From: Agrococcus casei LMG 22410
GTDB taxonomy: Bacteria; Actinomycetota; Actinomycetes; Actinomycetales; Microbacteriaceae
Reading direction: 5' to 3'
DNA: 64,000 nucleotides
NCBI RefSeq assembly: GCF_900163565.1
Contig: NZ_FUHU01000044.1
Location: 62,001 to 126,000 of the forward strand
Part shown: one piece after another, positions 23,939-32,944 of the stretch
Position numbering within the stretch: position 1 is the stretch's first letter
Layout: the number at the start of each line of letters is the position of its first letter
Position numbers and translations under genes: made by a program
Notes under the pieces: generated by a model
Told to the model about the DNA's origin: nothing
The model's input: only the letters and a program-made list of their open reading frames with translations
The model's database searches: none

Positions 23939-26373
23939 ATCGTCACCATCCCGCCGCTTCGCTGGTACGCCTTGATGGTTCGCATAACTTCACGGCCGAT
24001 CTCGACCGGGTCGCCGACGCCGGCGGTGATGTTGACCGTGATGCCTCCACTACGGCCCGCTGTGCGGGCTTGAGAGGCTCGGAACGGCTCGACAGACAGC
24101 GAGGGGTCGAAGGCGCTTTCCATGCTCGTTGCGAGGCCTCCCATGAGGCTGCGGAGGCGATTGGGGCCGGAGAGACCCTGTTCGAGCCCTTGCACGGTGA
24201 AGCGGCCGAGGTCGCGAAACACCTTCGATGGTGAGGAGATGCCGAGCATACTCTTTGCCCAACCGACGACGCCGCCGACAACGTTACTGACGGCGTCCCT
24301 AAGCCAGCCGGCCATATTGTGAATGCCGTTGATGAGTCCTCGGATGATGTCGCTGCCGATCTGCGCGAATCGGCCGGGAAGCGATCGAACGAAACCGAGG
24401 ATCTTTCCGGGCAGGTCTCGGAAGATGCCGACGACGTTGCCCATGCCGCTGGAGACTGTCGAGCGGGCTCGGTTCATCATGCCGGAGAAGAAGTTGACGA
24501 CGGCCCCGACCATGTTTGACACGAAGCCACGGATTTTTCCGATCGCGCCGCTAAAGAGATTCTGGATGTTGTCCCAGACTGTTCGAACGATGTTCGCTGC
24601 ACCAGCGAAGTCGCCCTTGAAGATGTTGACGATGAATAAGATTGCGCCGGCGACGACCTGCTGGATGATCTGTCCGACGGTCTCGAAGATCGTCTTGATG
24701 ACGTTCCAAGCGTTCGAGACGACGGTGGTGATCGCGTCCCATGCGTCGGCAAAGACGCTGCTGATGCCGTCCCAGAGTGCGGTAAAGAATTCAGCGACGG
24801 GAGCCCATGCGGATTGCATCCCGTCGGCGTTCTCGAGGGCGTTGATTTGCAGGTCGACGAACCAGCCAATAAGGCCGACGATCGCGTCGACGACGAGGAC
24901 GATCACGTCGACGAGGAATTGCAGGGCCGGCACGAGGAGCTCGACTAGGGGTGCGACGAGTTCCAGAATCGGGGTCATTAGTGCGGTGAAGAGCTCCAGG
25001 AGTGGCGCGAGGAGCTCGAGCACCGAGCCGAGGATCGGGGCGAGAGCACCGATTAGGGACTCCAGGAGCGGGGCGAGGGCGGTGAGGAGATCGCCGACGA
25101 CGGTTGCAACCAGGGCGAGGAGTGGGCCGAGGGAGTCCAGTGCCGGGGTGAGTGCTGCGAGGACGACGGTGGCGACCTCGAGGAGCACCGGGGCGAGCTG
25201 CATGACGACGCCGGCGATGCTGCCGAATATGTCGATGAGGGGTGGCAGAACGGTTGCGACGAGGCTGCCGATTAGGTCGCCGAGCTGTTCGAGGACGGGC
25301 GCCAGGAGCGGGCCGATCTGTGCTGCCGCGTCGGAGGCGATGCCGGCCAGTTGCGAGAACGTCTCTCCTAGCTGCTCGCTGACGGGTGCGAGGGCGTCCA
25401 TGATGATGCGGAGCGGTGAGAGTTGCGAGACGAGGTCGATGATCGGCTGCACTGTTGCCATGAGGCCGCCGAAGCCTCCGAAGCCGTCGAGGAAGCCGGC
25501 AACCGAGTCGGCTGCGGCTTGCAGCGCGGGAATGATCGTGCCTTGCGCTGATTCCCAGAATGCGTCGGCGAATGGTTTGACTTTGCCGGCAACGGCGTCG
25601 AGGGCGACGGTGATTGCCGAGAACGATTCGCGGGCGATGGGGAGGACGCCGCCGGCGAGCACCTCACCGAACCGAGAGAGTGCCGCGCCCATGTTCGCGA
25701 ACGCTCCCCTAGTGGTCTCGGCCGACGCTAACGCTGCGCCGCCGATGTTCTCCTCGATGACGTTGCGGAATGCCTCGGCGTCGACGGCCCCGGAGGTGAC
25801 CATCTTTCGCATTTCTTCTGCGGTGACGCCGAACTCCTCGGACAGCCAGGACAGTACGGGGATGCCTCGGTCGGCGAGCTGGTTGAGCTCTTGCGTGGTG
25901 AGCTTGCCATTGGCTTGGATCTTGTTGAAGATCGCGCCCATGTCGTCCATGCTGATACCGGCGATCGCGGAGGCGTCGGCGATCGCGGTGAGGTACTTCT
26001 CGAGCTCTGCGCCTTCTTTGACGCCGGCTGCCATTGCGCCGGCTGCTGCGGTGACGGCCGAGTCGAGGCCGAACGCGGTGCCCTTGACCGAGCCGAGAGC
26101 GGCGTCCATAACTTTACCGATAGCGACGGTGTCGTAGCCGAGGCCCTTGAGTTTGGCTTGGGCGTCCTCGATGTTCAGTGCTCGGCTGAGGCCGCCTTTG
26201 ATCGCGATTGCGCCGATCGCTGCGGTGATGCCGGCGGCTGCTCCAGCGACACCGAGGGCGAGTTTTCCGATGCCGGAGATCGCGCCGCCGATGCCGCTGG
26301 AGACGTTCTTCATGCCTCGAGTGAATGGTGCCGTGTCTGCGAGGACGCTGACGATGACTGTCTGCTTCGCCAT
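23935..26373 (-). CDS. Tape measure protein
   Basis: An 812-residue, largely helical protein, the longest gene of the prophage, which sets tail length and is ejected with the DNA. It shows ADTAPFTRGMKNVSSGIGG at the start, a Gly-rich amphipathic helix, the conserved tape-measure domain (about 80-260, with TTQELNQLADRGIPVLSWLS), long hydrophobic repeats built on LxPLLxxL (about 340-500) and a C-terminal region MLGISSPSKVFRDLGRFTVQGL found in many tape measures. It follows the tail assembly chaperones, as usual. Length predicts a tail of roughly 120 nm by the known rule of about 1.5 angstrom per residue. Confidence 0.93.
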   Translation of the reverse strand: MAKQTVIVSVLADTAPFTRGMKNVSSGIGGAISGIGKLALGVAGAAAGITAAIGAIAIKGGLSRALNIEDAQAKLKGLGYDTVAIGKVMDAALGSVKGTAFGLDSAVTAAAGAMAAGVKEGAELEKYLTAIADASAIAGISMDDMGAIFNKIQANGKLTTQELNQLADRGIPVLSWLSEEFGVTAEEMRKMVTSGAVDAEAFRNVIEENIGGAALASAETTRGAFANMGAALSRFGEVLAGGVLPIARESFSAITVALDAVAGKVKPFADAFWESAQGTIIPALQAAADSVAGFLDGFGGFGGLMATVQPIIDLVSQLSPLRIIMDALAPVSEQLGETFSQLAGIASDAAAQIGPLLAPVLEQLGDLIGSLVATVLPPLIDIFGSIAGVVMQLAPVLLEVATVVLAALTPALDSLGPLLALVATVVGDLLTALAPLLESLIGALAPILGSVLELLAPLLELFTALMTPILELVAPLVELLVPALQFLVDVIVLVVDAIVGLIGWFVDLQINALENADGMQSAWAPVAEFFTALWDGISSVFADAWDAITTVVSNAWNVIKTIFETVGQIIQQVVAGAILFIVNIFKGDFAGAANIVRTVWDNIQNLFSGAIGKIRGFVSNMVGAVVNFFSGMMNRARSTVSSGMGNVVGIFRDLPGKILGFVRSLPGRFAQIGSDIIRGLINGIHNMAGWLRDAVSNVVGGVVGWAKSMLGISSPSKVFRDLGRFTVQGLEQGLSGPNRLRSLMGGLATSMESAFDPSLSVEPFRASQARTAGRSGGITVNITAGVGDPVEIGREVMRTIKAYQRSGGMVTI

Positions 26374-26382
26374 GCTGGGCTC

Positions 26383-26806
26383 CTATCTCGAGTGCATTTC
26401 GTAGAGTGCTCGGTTGATCGCGACGTATTCGGGCCAGGTCAGCGCGTAGAACTCGGCCGGGGTGTAGTGGAGATGAACGGCGAATTGCGCCATGCGGTCG
26501 CGAAAACTAGTCGCTTTTGGTGGCCTCGTCGGCGACCTCGACTTCTTCAGCGATGCCGAGGGCCAGGAGCGTCGAATCGTCGCCGAGGTCAATGAGCTTC
26601 TGGAGGTCGGTGAACGCGAGTTCGCGGGTGTTCTTGATCGTCCAGTCACCGTCTTCGCGGCGCTTGAGGACGGTCACGAGGGCGATCACGAACTTCATCT
26701 TGGGCCGCTCGGGGTCGCCCATCGTTTCGATCGCGAGGCCGGAGGTGTCCTCGACGAACTCGATTTCGCCGAGGGTGAGCGGCGAGTCAATGGTGAGCTT
26801 GTCCAT
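26383..26806 (-). CDS. Tail assembly chaperone, long form made by frameshift
   Basis: A second frame (to TAG 26383-26385) overlaps the end of the short chaperone gene and encodes FAVHLHYTPAEFYALTWPEY, the kind of C-terminal piece found in the long chaperones of siphoviruses. It lacks its own good start (an internal ATG at 26493 has no clear ribosome-binding site), so it is most likely joined to the short form by a shift at the AAAA run 26515-26518. Relative to the first frame the step is +1 (or -2), not the common -1. Joined, the product is about 140 residues. The two forms together coat the tape measure during tail assembly. Confidence 0.75.
26507..26806 (-). CDS. Tail assembly chaperone, short form
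   Basis: A 99-residue acidic protein (MDKLTIDSPLTLGEIEFVED at the start) in the fixed position between major tail protein genes and the tape measure. It ends DEATKSD at TAG 26507-26509. Such short chaperones bind the tape measure protein. The last codons hold ACC AAA AGC, where ribosomes can slip into the frame of the long form. Confidence 0.85.
   Translation of the reverse strand: MDKLTIDSPLTLGEIEFVEDTSGLAIETMGDPERPKMKFVIALVTVLKRREDGDWTIKNTRELAFTDLQKLIDLGDDSTLLALGIAEEVEVADEATKSD
26515..26518 (-). other. Candidate +1/-2 frameshift site
   Basis: On the mRNA strand the sequence is ACC AAA AGC GAC TAG. A tRNA-Lys on AAA can re-pair perfectly with AAA one base forward, reading on as AAA GCG ACT AGT and entering the long chaperone frame. 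The -1 frame closes after 30 codons and has no chaperone-like sequence. Confidence 0.6.
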
Positions 26807-26818
26807 GCTGGTTGTCCT

Positions 26819-27229
26819 TTACTTGAGTTCTGCGCCGGCGAGGATGTCGCCGACGCCTTGGTTGAAGCGGTTGAGGATCGCGCCGCGCTGCGCCTGGATC
26901 GCCGTGAGAAGGAACGGGCTCGGCTGGTAGGCGTTATCTGGGGTGCCGTAGTGGATGACGCCGGCGTAGGGGATGCGTGCGCCGCCGGCGCGAACGACGG
27001 CTTTGGTCTTGCCTCGGCCGGATCGGATTGATTCTCGGAGCCGGCCGGAGTCGACTGGTACGCGGCCTTGAGCGTCGCGCACGGCGATCATGCCGATCTC
27101 GTGCATGAGATCGCGCATGTTCTGCGCGTCGACGCCGGCGCGAGCGAGCGCGCGGTTGAGGCGGCCGAGACCCTTGACGGTGACCTTTACGGGGCCGCCG
27201 GTGTAGGTGTGATCGGCCGCCTCGACCAT
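26819..27229 (-). CDS. HK97 gp10-like tail/connector protein
   Basis: A 136-residue protein with the HK97-gp10 pattern: a helical head (LNRALARAGVDAQNMRDLM), IAVRDAQGRVPVDSGRLRESI, and the end VIHYGTPDNAYQPSPFLLTA. Members are small tail-completion or head-closure components. The ATG at 27229 comes 3 nt after the major tail protein stop; longer upstream frames run through that gene. Its position after, rather than before, the major tail gene is a little unusual. Confidence 0.78.
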   Translation of the reverse strand: MVEAADHTYTGGPVKVTVKGLGRLNRALARAGVDAQNMRDLMHEIGMIAVRDAQGRVPVDSGRLRESIRSGRGKTKAVVRAGGARIPYAGVIHYGTPDNAYQPSPFLLTAIQAQRGAILNRFNQGVGDILAGAELK

Positions 27230-27231
27230 GA

Positions 27232-27744
27232 CTAGGCTGCCTTGCTCGTGGTCTTGCTCGTGGTCGACTTCGACGCGGTCGTCGACGTTGTCGACATGGC
27301 GCGTGCTGCGTCGGCCCGCGCCGGCAGTGTGGAGCCGGTGGCGACGAGCTCGGGCTCTCCTGTGATGTCGAATCGGGTCTCGAAGCTGTAGACGTTCGTT
27401 CGGCCAGCCTGGCCGCCGAGGTCGGGCTTGGGGCCGATCGTCAACATTCCGGTGAAGTGCGGCTCGTCTGCGCTGGCCTCGACGTTGCCGTGCGGGGCGT
27501 ACACGAACGGCACTTCCTCGCCGGTGTGCTCCCATACCGTTCGCCAGAATGAGCCGTCAGCGGTCGACTGGTTCGCGCTGAGGGTAAAGAAGTGCTGCCG
27601 GCTGCCGCTGGGGTCACAGAATGTGACAGCGTCCGTGTCTCCATCTTCCGACGACATAATCGCTGAGCGAATGTCACAGTAGTGGTCGACACCGTCGATC
27701 GTGATGCCGAGGTCTTTGCCTCGGATTACTGGGCTCTTTGCCAT
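27232..27744 (-). CDS. Major tail protein
   Basis: A 170-residue beta-rich protein (KSPVIRGKDLGITIDGVDHY, then GTMLTIGPKPDLGG-like strands) located between tail-terminator and chaperone genes, the usual place of the tail-tube subunit. The end is a Ser/Thr/Lys/Ala-rich tail (about 147-170), which may be flexible decoration on the tube surface. Assignment rests on size, composition and order. Confidence 0.78.
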   Translation of the reverse strand: MAKSPVIRGKDLGITIDGVDHYCDIRSAIMSSEDGDTDAVTFCDPSGSRQHFFTLSANQSTADGSFWRTVWEHTGEEVPFVYAPHGNVEASADEPHFTGMLTIGPKPDLGGQAGRTNVYSFETRFDITGEPELVATGSTLPARADAARAMSTTSTTASKSTTSKTTSKAA

Positions 27745-27755
27745 TTTGGGTGCTC

Positions 27756-28130
27756 CTAGTTATTGAGGGTGAAGTCATGCGTCACGGTGACGATGACGCC
27801 GGGGTAGTCGGTGCTGTTCCAGGTGATCGGGGTGGGTTGGGTTACGTTCTGCACCAGGAAGCCGGCCTCGTCGAGCGCGTCGATGTGCGTCTCGAGGTAC
27901 TCGTCGAGGTCGGTCGCCGTTCGCCGGTTGTCGCCAGCGCGGAGGACGATGACGATCTCGAGGCGGATGACGTGCTCGATGAACGTCTCGGCCTGTTCGA
28001 TGTAGGGGTCGCCGGCCTGGATGACTGCGCACGGCGGCGCGATCCTGCCGGGAACATAGGCGTAGGCGTTGAGGCCGGCATCCTTGAGTGTTGTCTCGGC
28101 GAGCTCGCGGATCGTCTTGAGGCTACTCAT
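27756..28130 (-). CDS. Tail terminator / completion protein
   Basis: A 124-residue protein (SSLKTIRELAETTLKDAGLN, then a strand-rich body ending VIVTVTHDFTLNN) with the alpha/beta layout of phage tail terminators, which cap the tail tube and join it to the head. Its ATG overlaps the stop of the connector gene by 4 nt. Longer upstream frames are Arg/His-rich antisense-like sequence and were rejected. Confidence 0.72.
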   Translation of the reverse strand: MSSLKTIRELAETTLKDAGLNAYAYVPGRIAPPCAVIQAGDPYIEQAETFIEHVIRLEIVIVLRAGDNRRTATDLDEYLETHIDALDEAGFLVQNVTQPTPITWNSTDYPGVIVTVTHDFTLNN

Positions 28131-28441
28131 GCTGCACCGATGCCGACGTAGTGGCGCAGAATGGGGTACGCGCCGACGAGCGGGTCTCGGGCCACTCGGA
28201 TCGGTGCGGCGTCCGGGGTCGCGAACTGCGCGATTCCGTTGGGGGCGTTGCGTCGGTTGTAGAGCTCGCTGCCGACCTCGAGGATCGCACGCTCGCGCAC
28301 CTTGTCCGGCACCTCGGCGCTGCCGACGTAGCCGTCGATGAGCACCTCGGCCGTCTCGGCGCACTCGGGGATGAATGCGTCGGTGGCTTCGGCGTTGACG
28401 TAGACCGCGAGGCGGTCAGCGAGCGTGCGATCCTCGGCCAT
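28127..28441 (-). CDS. Head-to-tail connector protein
   Basis: A 104-residue, mainly helical protein (DRLAVYVNAEATDAFIPECA, then VRERAILEVGSELYNRRNAP) of the adaptor type (HK97 gp6-like) that binds the portal ring. It follows the capsid gene by 2 nt and overlaps the next gene by 4 nt. Assignment is by gene order and the helical pattern with a conserved ELYNRRNAP. Confidence 0.75.
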   Translation of the reverse strand: MAEDRTLADRLAVYVNAEATDAFIPECAETAEVLIDGYVGSAEVPDKVRERAILEVGSELYNRRNAPNGIAQFATPDAAPIRVARDPLVGAYPILRHYVGIGAA

Positions 28442-28443
28442 GA

Positions 28444-29994
28444 CTATGCGCCGGCCGTGGTCACGTCGATCGGGAGGATCGCTGCCGGAACCTCGTTCGC
28501 GACTGCGCCGTAGCGGTATACGCTGTATGCCTTGGTGAGGTTGAGGACGTTCTCGTCCTGGAGCTGCACCAGGGGCGAGTCGTAGGCGGTGAGCGCTGCC
28601 GGGTTCGCGAATGCGGCCGTGGAGGCTGCCAGGCTCGGCACTGCGAATACGTTGAGGCCGACGAGGTCGCCGGAGAGGCCGGCGACGTTCAGCTTTCCGA
28701 CCGTGTTTGCGCCGCTGTTGGACAGCGTGAGGAGCGGGCGGCCGTCGGCTGCGACTGCGTTCTTGATGGTCTTGAATACGTCAGTGGAGACGATGAGGGC
28801 CTCCATGCCGTAGCCGAGGTCGTCGAAGTAGACGCCGCCGTCGATGACGAGGTCAGTCCATGCTTGCCAGGTGTCGGCCTCGAGGAGTACGGCGTCGGAG
28901 GCGCGGGCCGTGAGAGCTGCTTCGAAGGCGTTGGCGACGTTCAGCTTCTTCGTCTTACCTGCCGCGACTGCGAGGGCGTCGAGGGTGCGCTGGAGCACGG
29001 GGAGGCTGGAGCGCTCGATCGCCTGGCGCGAGAGGAGCGACGCGCCGCCGTAGGTGTGAACCGGCGCGGTCTTGGTGCGGAGCTTGACGTTGCCGAGCGG
29101 CAGGTCGTCGCCTTCTTCGAGCTGCTCGGAGACTTCGACGGTGACCGATTCGAGCTCGGCGTACTCGATGTTCATGCCGGTTGAGGGCAGGGCCTTCGAG
29201 CCGAAGAAGTTGGACAGCGCGCCGCTGGTGTTGTCGAAAATGCGGGTGAGGTCGCCGACCCAGGCGTCTTTGACGGGCGCGTCAGCGGTGGTGCCGCCGG
29301 CGAACTCTCGGGCCTCCTGCTGCATTTCGTTGTAGCGGTTGATCGCTGCCTCATCGCCGCTGGCGATCGCGCGGAGCATGGCTGCTGCGCTGCGGGCCTC
29401 CTCGCGGGGTGCGGCGTTGAGGTCGCGATCCATGAAAGAGATGAACTTGCGTTCGAGCTCGTCGAGCTGGCTGCGAGCCTCGGTGTCGACAGTGTCGACA
29501 GTGTCGTTGGTGGTCATGGTGGGCCTTTCGGTCTTGGTTCGGACAGTTTCGAGTCGGGCGTCGGAGTAGGCGGGGAACGGCTCGAGCGACACCTCAGAGA
29601 CTCGAACGCGCGTGCGGATGATGTCGCCGGTCTCGTCGTCGGTGAGGTGCTCGATCGGGTCGAACCGGATGGAGAACGTGTCGATGACGCCGTCGCGGGC
29701 GAGGGCGTAGGCGTCGTTGCCGGCCTGGGTGTCGGAGAACCGAGCCCGGAACTTCCAACCGTCGTCGGTGTCCTCGAAGTCGATGACGGGGCCGATCGGT
29801 TCGCGGTGGCGGTAGAAGAACATGACCTTGCCGTCGACTTCGACGCTGCCGCGCTGGAAGCGCTCGTTGTAGGAGCCGAACCAGTCGTTGATTTCGACTG
29901 TCTGCTCCCAGGGAACGCCGATGCCGGTGATTGTGCGGGTCTCGTCGTCGGTGCCGACGATCTCGACGAGGCCGGTGCGGATGTGGTCAGTCAT
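28444..29994 (-). CDS. Fused prohead protease-major capsid protein
   Basis: A 516-residue polyprotein. Residues 1-155 are an HK97-type (U35) prohead protease with MFFYRHREPIGPVIDF, the catalytic-region GVIDTFSIRFDP and VSEVSLEPFPAYSDARL. Residues 160-516 are an HK97-fold capsid subunit with a charged scaffold-like segment (about 170-235) and the shell domain after it (VTVEVSEQLEEGDDLPLGNV). Met160 (ATG 29517) has GAAAGG about 7 nt upstream, so the capsid part might also be made alone. In most phages the two are separate genes. Confidence 0.9.
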   Translation of the reverse strand: MTDHIRTGLVEIVGTDDETRTITGIGVPWEQTVEINDWFGSYNERFQRGSVEVDGKVMFFYRHREPIGPVIDFEDTDDGWKFRARFSDTQAGNDAYALARDGVIDTFSIRFDPIEHLTDDETGDIIRTRVRVSEVSLEPFPAYSDARLETVRTKTERPTMTTNDTVDTVDTEARSQLDELERKFISFMDRDLNAAPREEARSAAAMLRAIASGDEAAINRYNEMQQEAREFAGGTTADAPVKDAWVGDLTRIFDNTSGALSNFFGSKALPSTGMNIEYAELESVTVEVSEQLEEGDDLPLGNVKLRTKTAPVHTYGGASLLSRQAIERSSLPVLQRTLDALAVAAGKTKKLNVANAFEAALTARASDAVLLEADTWQAWTDLVIDGGVYFDDLGYGMEALIVSTDVFKTIKNAVAADGRPLLTLSNSGANTVGKLNVAGLSGDLVGLNVFAVPSLAASTAAFANPAALTAYDSPLVQLQDENVLNLTKAYSVYRYGAVANEVPAAILPIDVTTAGA

Positions 29995-29996
29995 AA

Positions 29997-31178
29997 TTAG
30001 GCTGCGCTTTCATTGACGGGCTGAGGTCGGAGCGGGGGGTATTTCTCGAGGTCGCGAACCTCGGGGACGGTGAGGAAGCCGGCCCGGATCGCGATCTCGT
30101 GCGCCTCGTACCGTGTCTTGGTGTCGGAGCGGAGGAGCGCGTCGATGTTGAAGCGCACGCGCTGACCTCGCGGCAGGAGGTTCGTGAGCGCGTCCTCGAT
30201 CTCGATGAGGTACTGCATGAGACTGAATCGGACGTACCCGATCCAGTCCTGTTCGACGTTGGAGTAGGTCTGCGAGTTGCCCTCGACGGCGGCGAGCATG
30301 AGCGACGCGGGGACGCCGAAGAGTCGCGCTATCTGCGTCGTCGTGAACTCTTGTGACTCGATGAACTGCGCGTCACGCGGGCTCACGAATACGGGGCTGT
30401 AGGTTACGCCGTGTCCGAGGACTGCGATACCTCGAGTGCCGCCTTGGGTTTGATCCCAGCGCTCTTTGATGCTGTTGGCGGTTTCGGTCGTGAGGGCCGA
30501 GTCGGTCTTGAGGATGCCGGTGGGCTGGCCTCCAGGGCCGAGGAAGAAGTTGTGCGCGTGGTCGCGGAGATCGAGCGCGCCGGCGAGCTCGGATTGTGCT
30601 GCCTGGATCGGGCCGAGACCGTAGGCGCTGCCTGGTACTCGGAGGAGCGTGAGGTGCTCGATCTCGGAGGGCTTATAGGTTCGGCCTCGGTAGTCGTAGC
30701 GGTCGACGTGGCCGTTGCGGTCGGCACGGATGACGATGTCGAGCGGGTTGAGCACCTCGACGTTGCGGAGGTTGCCGGCGTCGTCGCGCTGGAGTCGCCA
30801 GTAGGCGTTGCCGTTGCCGGCGAGTGATCCGACGGTCTGCTCGATGAACTGCGAGCGGGACGCGAACGGGTTGGGGCGGCGAATGATCGTCGGGGTCGGG
30901 ATCGTGGTCTCTTCGCCGGTCTCAGCGTCGGTGCGAGATACGTCGATGCCGAGCTGCTTGGCGCTGATGATGTGGATCGAGACTGCGCGGTAGACCATCG
31001 AGAGGCTGAGGGCCTTACCCATCGAGACGCTGCGGTCGGTCTTCTCGCGGGGCGGCGGCTGCACGCGCGCGGCGGCGAGGTGGGGCTTGTTGGGGCCGGG
31101 CTCGAGCGACTCGGCTCGCTTCGCTGCGGTCGGTACAGCGAGCGACGGTTGCCCTGTGAGCCATTCTCGGAGTCCCAT
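29997..31178 (-). CDS. Portal protein (HK97 family)
   Basis: A 393-residue protein forming the dodecameric DNA gate of the head. Typical portal features are SMVYRAVSIHIISAKQLGI, the clip/stem region IIRRPNPFASRSQFIEQTVG, GNAYWRLQRDD, and the late IARLFGVPASLM helix with EQDWIGYVRFSL. Length is within the 380-450 usual for the family. It sits between the terminase and the protease-capsid gene. Confidence 0.93.
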   Translation of the reverse strand: MGLREWLTGQPSLAVPTAAKRAESLEPGPNKPHLAAARVQPPPREKTDRSVSMGKALSLSMVYRAVSIHIISAKQLGIDVSRTDAETGEETTIPTPTIIRRPNPFASRSQFIEQTVGSLAGNGNAYWRLQRDDAGNLRNVEVLNPLDIVIRADRNGHVDRYDYRGRTYKPSEIEHLTLLRVPGSAYGLGPIQAAQSELAGALDLRDHAHNFFLGPGGQPTGILKTDSALTTETANSIKERWDQTQGGTRGIAVLGHGVTYSPVFVSPRDAQFIESQEFTTTQIARLFGVPASLMLAAVEGNSQTYSNVEQDWIGYVRFSLMQYLIEIEDALTNLLPRGQRVRFNIDALLRSDTKTRYEAHEIAIRAGFLTVPEVRDLEKYPPLRPQPVNESAA

Positions 31179-31203
31179 ACCAGGGACTATAGACGAGGTT
31201 TTC

Positions 31204-32676
31204 TCAGAACACTTGCACTTCGGCGTGTCGGGTGCTGGTTTCGGCTGCGAGCACGCCGTATGCGGTCGCGATCGTGGTGTCGACTTCGACGCTGGAGTCC
31301 TTGCGGCTGATGCGGAAGGACTCTCCCACGTCTTTGCGAACTGCTCGGGGTATCTGCACGTCGAGGAGCGCGTCTCCGGCGTGCTGGAGTGTGCGGGTTG
31401 CGATTCGGGCGTAGAAGCGCGTGGCGGCGTTCGTGGCGTGGCCGAGGGTGCCCTTGATGACGTTGTATCCCTTGCCCTTGAGGCGGTCGGCGAGCTCGCC
31501 GAGGCTGAGGGCGTCCATGATGAAGCCGGCGGGGCCGTAGTTCGTTCCTAGGTCGTGGGCGACGCGCTCGAGCATGTCTACGTCCGGACGCTCGAGGGAT
31601 GCAACCACTTCTGTCCAGATGATGCCGTCGTCGTCTTGGACGGATGCAACGATCGAGGCCCATGACCACTCGGGAGTACGGTCGATCGATATCCAGGCCG
31701 GCAAGTGCCGGGGGAACTTCGAGCCGGCTGGCCGGCGAACGCGCTGCCAGACGGCGGCGGTAATGAACGTCGAGGAGGATGCGCCGAATCGGTTGAAAAC
31801 ATATCGGACGATCTCATGCTCGGGCATGGTCTCGATGTCGTCGAGGATGTCTTCGGCGTCGAGGCGGCCGTCTGCGGCTGCGGGGTTCGCCTCGAGGATG
31901 TAGTGCCTTCGCGTGTGCCGATCGTCGGGGACGCGAACCTCGGGGGCTTCCCAGATGAAATAGCCGAATCGCTCGCCGATGTTGGGGTCTTCGGTGTCTT
32001 CGTAGAGGCGGAGGAGTAGCTCGGACTCGTCGTTGCCGGCGGTGGTGTAGCCGATAACGATGCCGTTGCGGCGTGCGCGTGATCCGTTGACCATGTCAGT
32101 CCAGAGCGCGGCCGGCAGGATGTGGAGCTCGTCGGCGAGTCCGACGGATACGTCGAGGCCCTGGACTGCTGCCGACTTCGACGGCTTGATCTCGTAGACG
32201 CCGCCGTCGTGGCTGCTGATGCCTCGAGTGTCGGTGAGTCTGGCGAATCTGCGTCGGAGGCGCTTGTCTCCGTCGATCGCGGCCATGAGGCGTTTGTAGA
32301 TGATGCGTGCTTGCTCGCTGCTGGAGGCGATGCCGATGACGAGCGCGCCGGCCTCGCGGAGGAGACCATAGAGGGCGAAGATGCTGCCGATGACGCTCTT
32401 GCCGTTCTGCCGCGCGAGGCTGATGACGACTTGCCGATAGCGGAGGCGGCCGGCTCGGGCGTGGTCGGCGGGATACACCTCGAGAACGTGCCGGATGAGG
32501 TGGCGCTGGTACTCGTCGAGGTTCAGGCGGGTGCCGTCGGGCGTGCGCCAGACGAGGTCGATGAGCTTGAGGAGCCAGTCGCCATGCGAGGGGAACTCCT
32601 CAGACAGTGGGGGGCTGTGCCGAGTGGGAGGCCAGCCGCTCGAACGGCACTTCTCGCAAAGTTGCTTAGCTGGCAC
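31204..32676 (-). CDS. Terminase large subunit
   Basis: A 490-residue packaging motor. The ATPase has a Walker A-like VISLARQNGKSVIG (about 85-98), the Walker B-type VGLADELHILP near 180 and a coupling motif GYTTAGN; the nuclease domain holds acidic residues in ISIDRTPEWSW and GFIMDALSLGEL. It cuts concatemers and pumps DNA into proheads. The start is a GTG at 32676 that overlaps the small-subunit gene by 11 nt; an unusual Cys pair (LCEKCRSSGW) lies at the N-terminus. Confidence 0.92.
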   Translation of the reverse strand: MPAKQLCEKCRSSGWPPTRHSPPLSEEFPSHGDWLLKLIDLVWRTPDGTRLNLDEYQRHLIRHVLEVYPADHARAGRLRYRQVVISLARQNGKSVIGSIFALYGLLREAGALVIGIASSSEQARIIYKRLMAAIDGDKRLRRRFARLTDTRGISSHDGGVYEIKPSKSAAVQGLDVSVGLADELHILPAALWTDMVNGSRARRNGIVIGYTTAGNDESELLLRLYEDTEDPNIGERFGYFIWEAPEVRVPDDRHTRRHYILEANPAAADGRLDAEDILDDIETMPEHEIVRYVFNRFGASSSTFITAAVWQRVRRPAGSKFPRHLPAWISIDRTPEWSWASIVASVQDDDGIIWTEVVASLERPDVDMLERVAHDLGTNYGPAGFIMDALSLGELADRLKGKGYNVIKGTLGHATNAATRFYARIATRTLQHAGDALLDVQIPRAVRKDVGESFRISRKDSSVEVDTTIATAYGVLAAETSTRHAEVQVF

Positions 32677-32944
32677 GCGCGCGCTCGATGATCTGGTCGA
32701 CCTCGTCGTCGTGCGCTGCGGCTTCGGGGTTCGCCTTGAGCAGCGCTCGATGCGTGAGGCCGAACTGAGCCAGCATTGCCGGCGTCACCTTGCCGCTGTC
32801 GAGCTCCTCGGCGATCGCTTGCAGCGACACAATGCTCGGGAGGTGCTCGTCGGAGAGGTAGGGGGCATTCCCCAAGAACTTCTCCACTGCCTGTGAGAAC
32901 CTCCCCGATATTCGCTCGATCTCGAGCCCAACTAGCTCGTTCAC
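32666..32944 (-). CDS. Terminase small subunit-like protein
   Basis: A 92-residue helical acidic protein directly before the large terminase subunit. The pattern LSDEHLPSIVSLQAIAEELD..KVTPAMLAQFGLTHRALLK resembles the small subunits of actinophages, which recognise the packaging site. GTG start, overlapping the HNH gene stop by 4 nt. Position is the main evidence. Confidence 0.7.
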   Translation of the reverse strand: MNELVGLEIERISGRFSQAVEKFLGNAPYLSDEHLPSIVSLQAIAEELDSGKVTPAMLAQFGLTHRALLKANPEAAAHDDEVDQIIERARAS

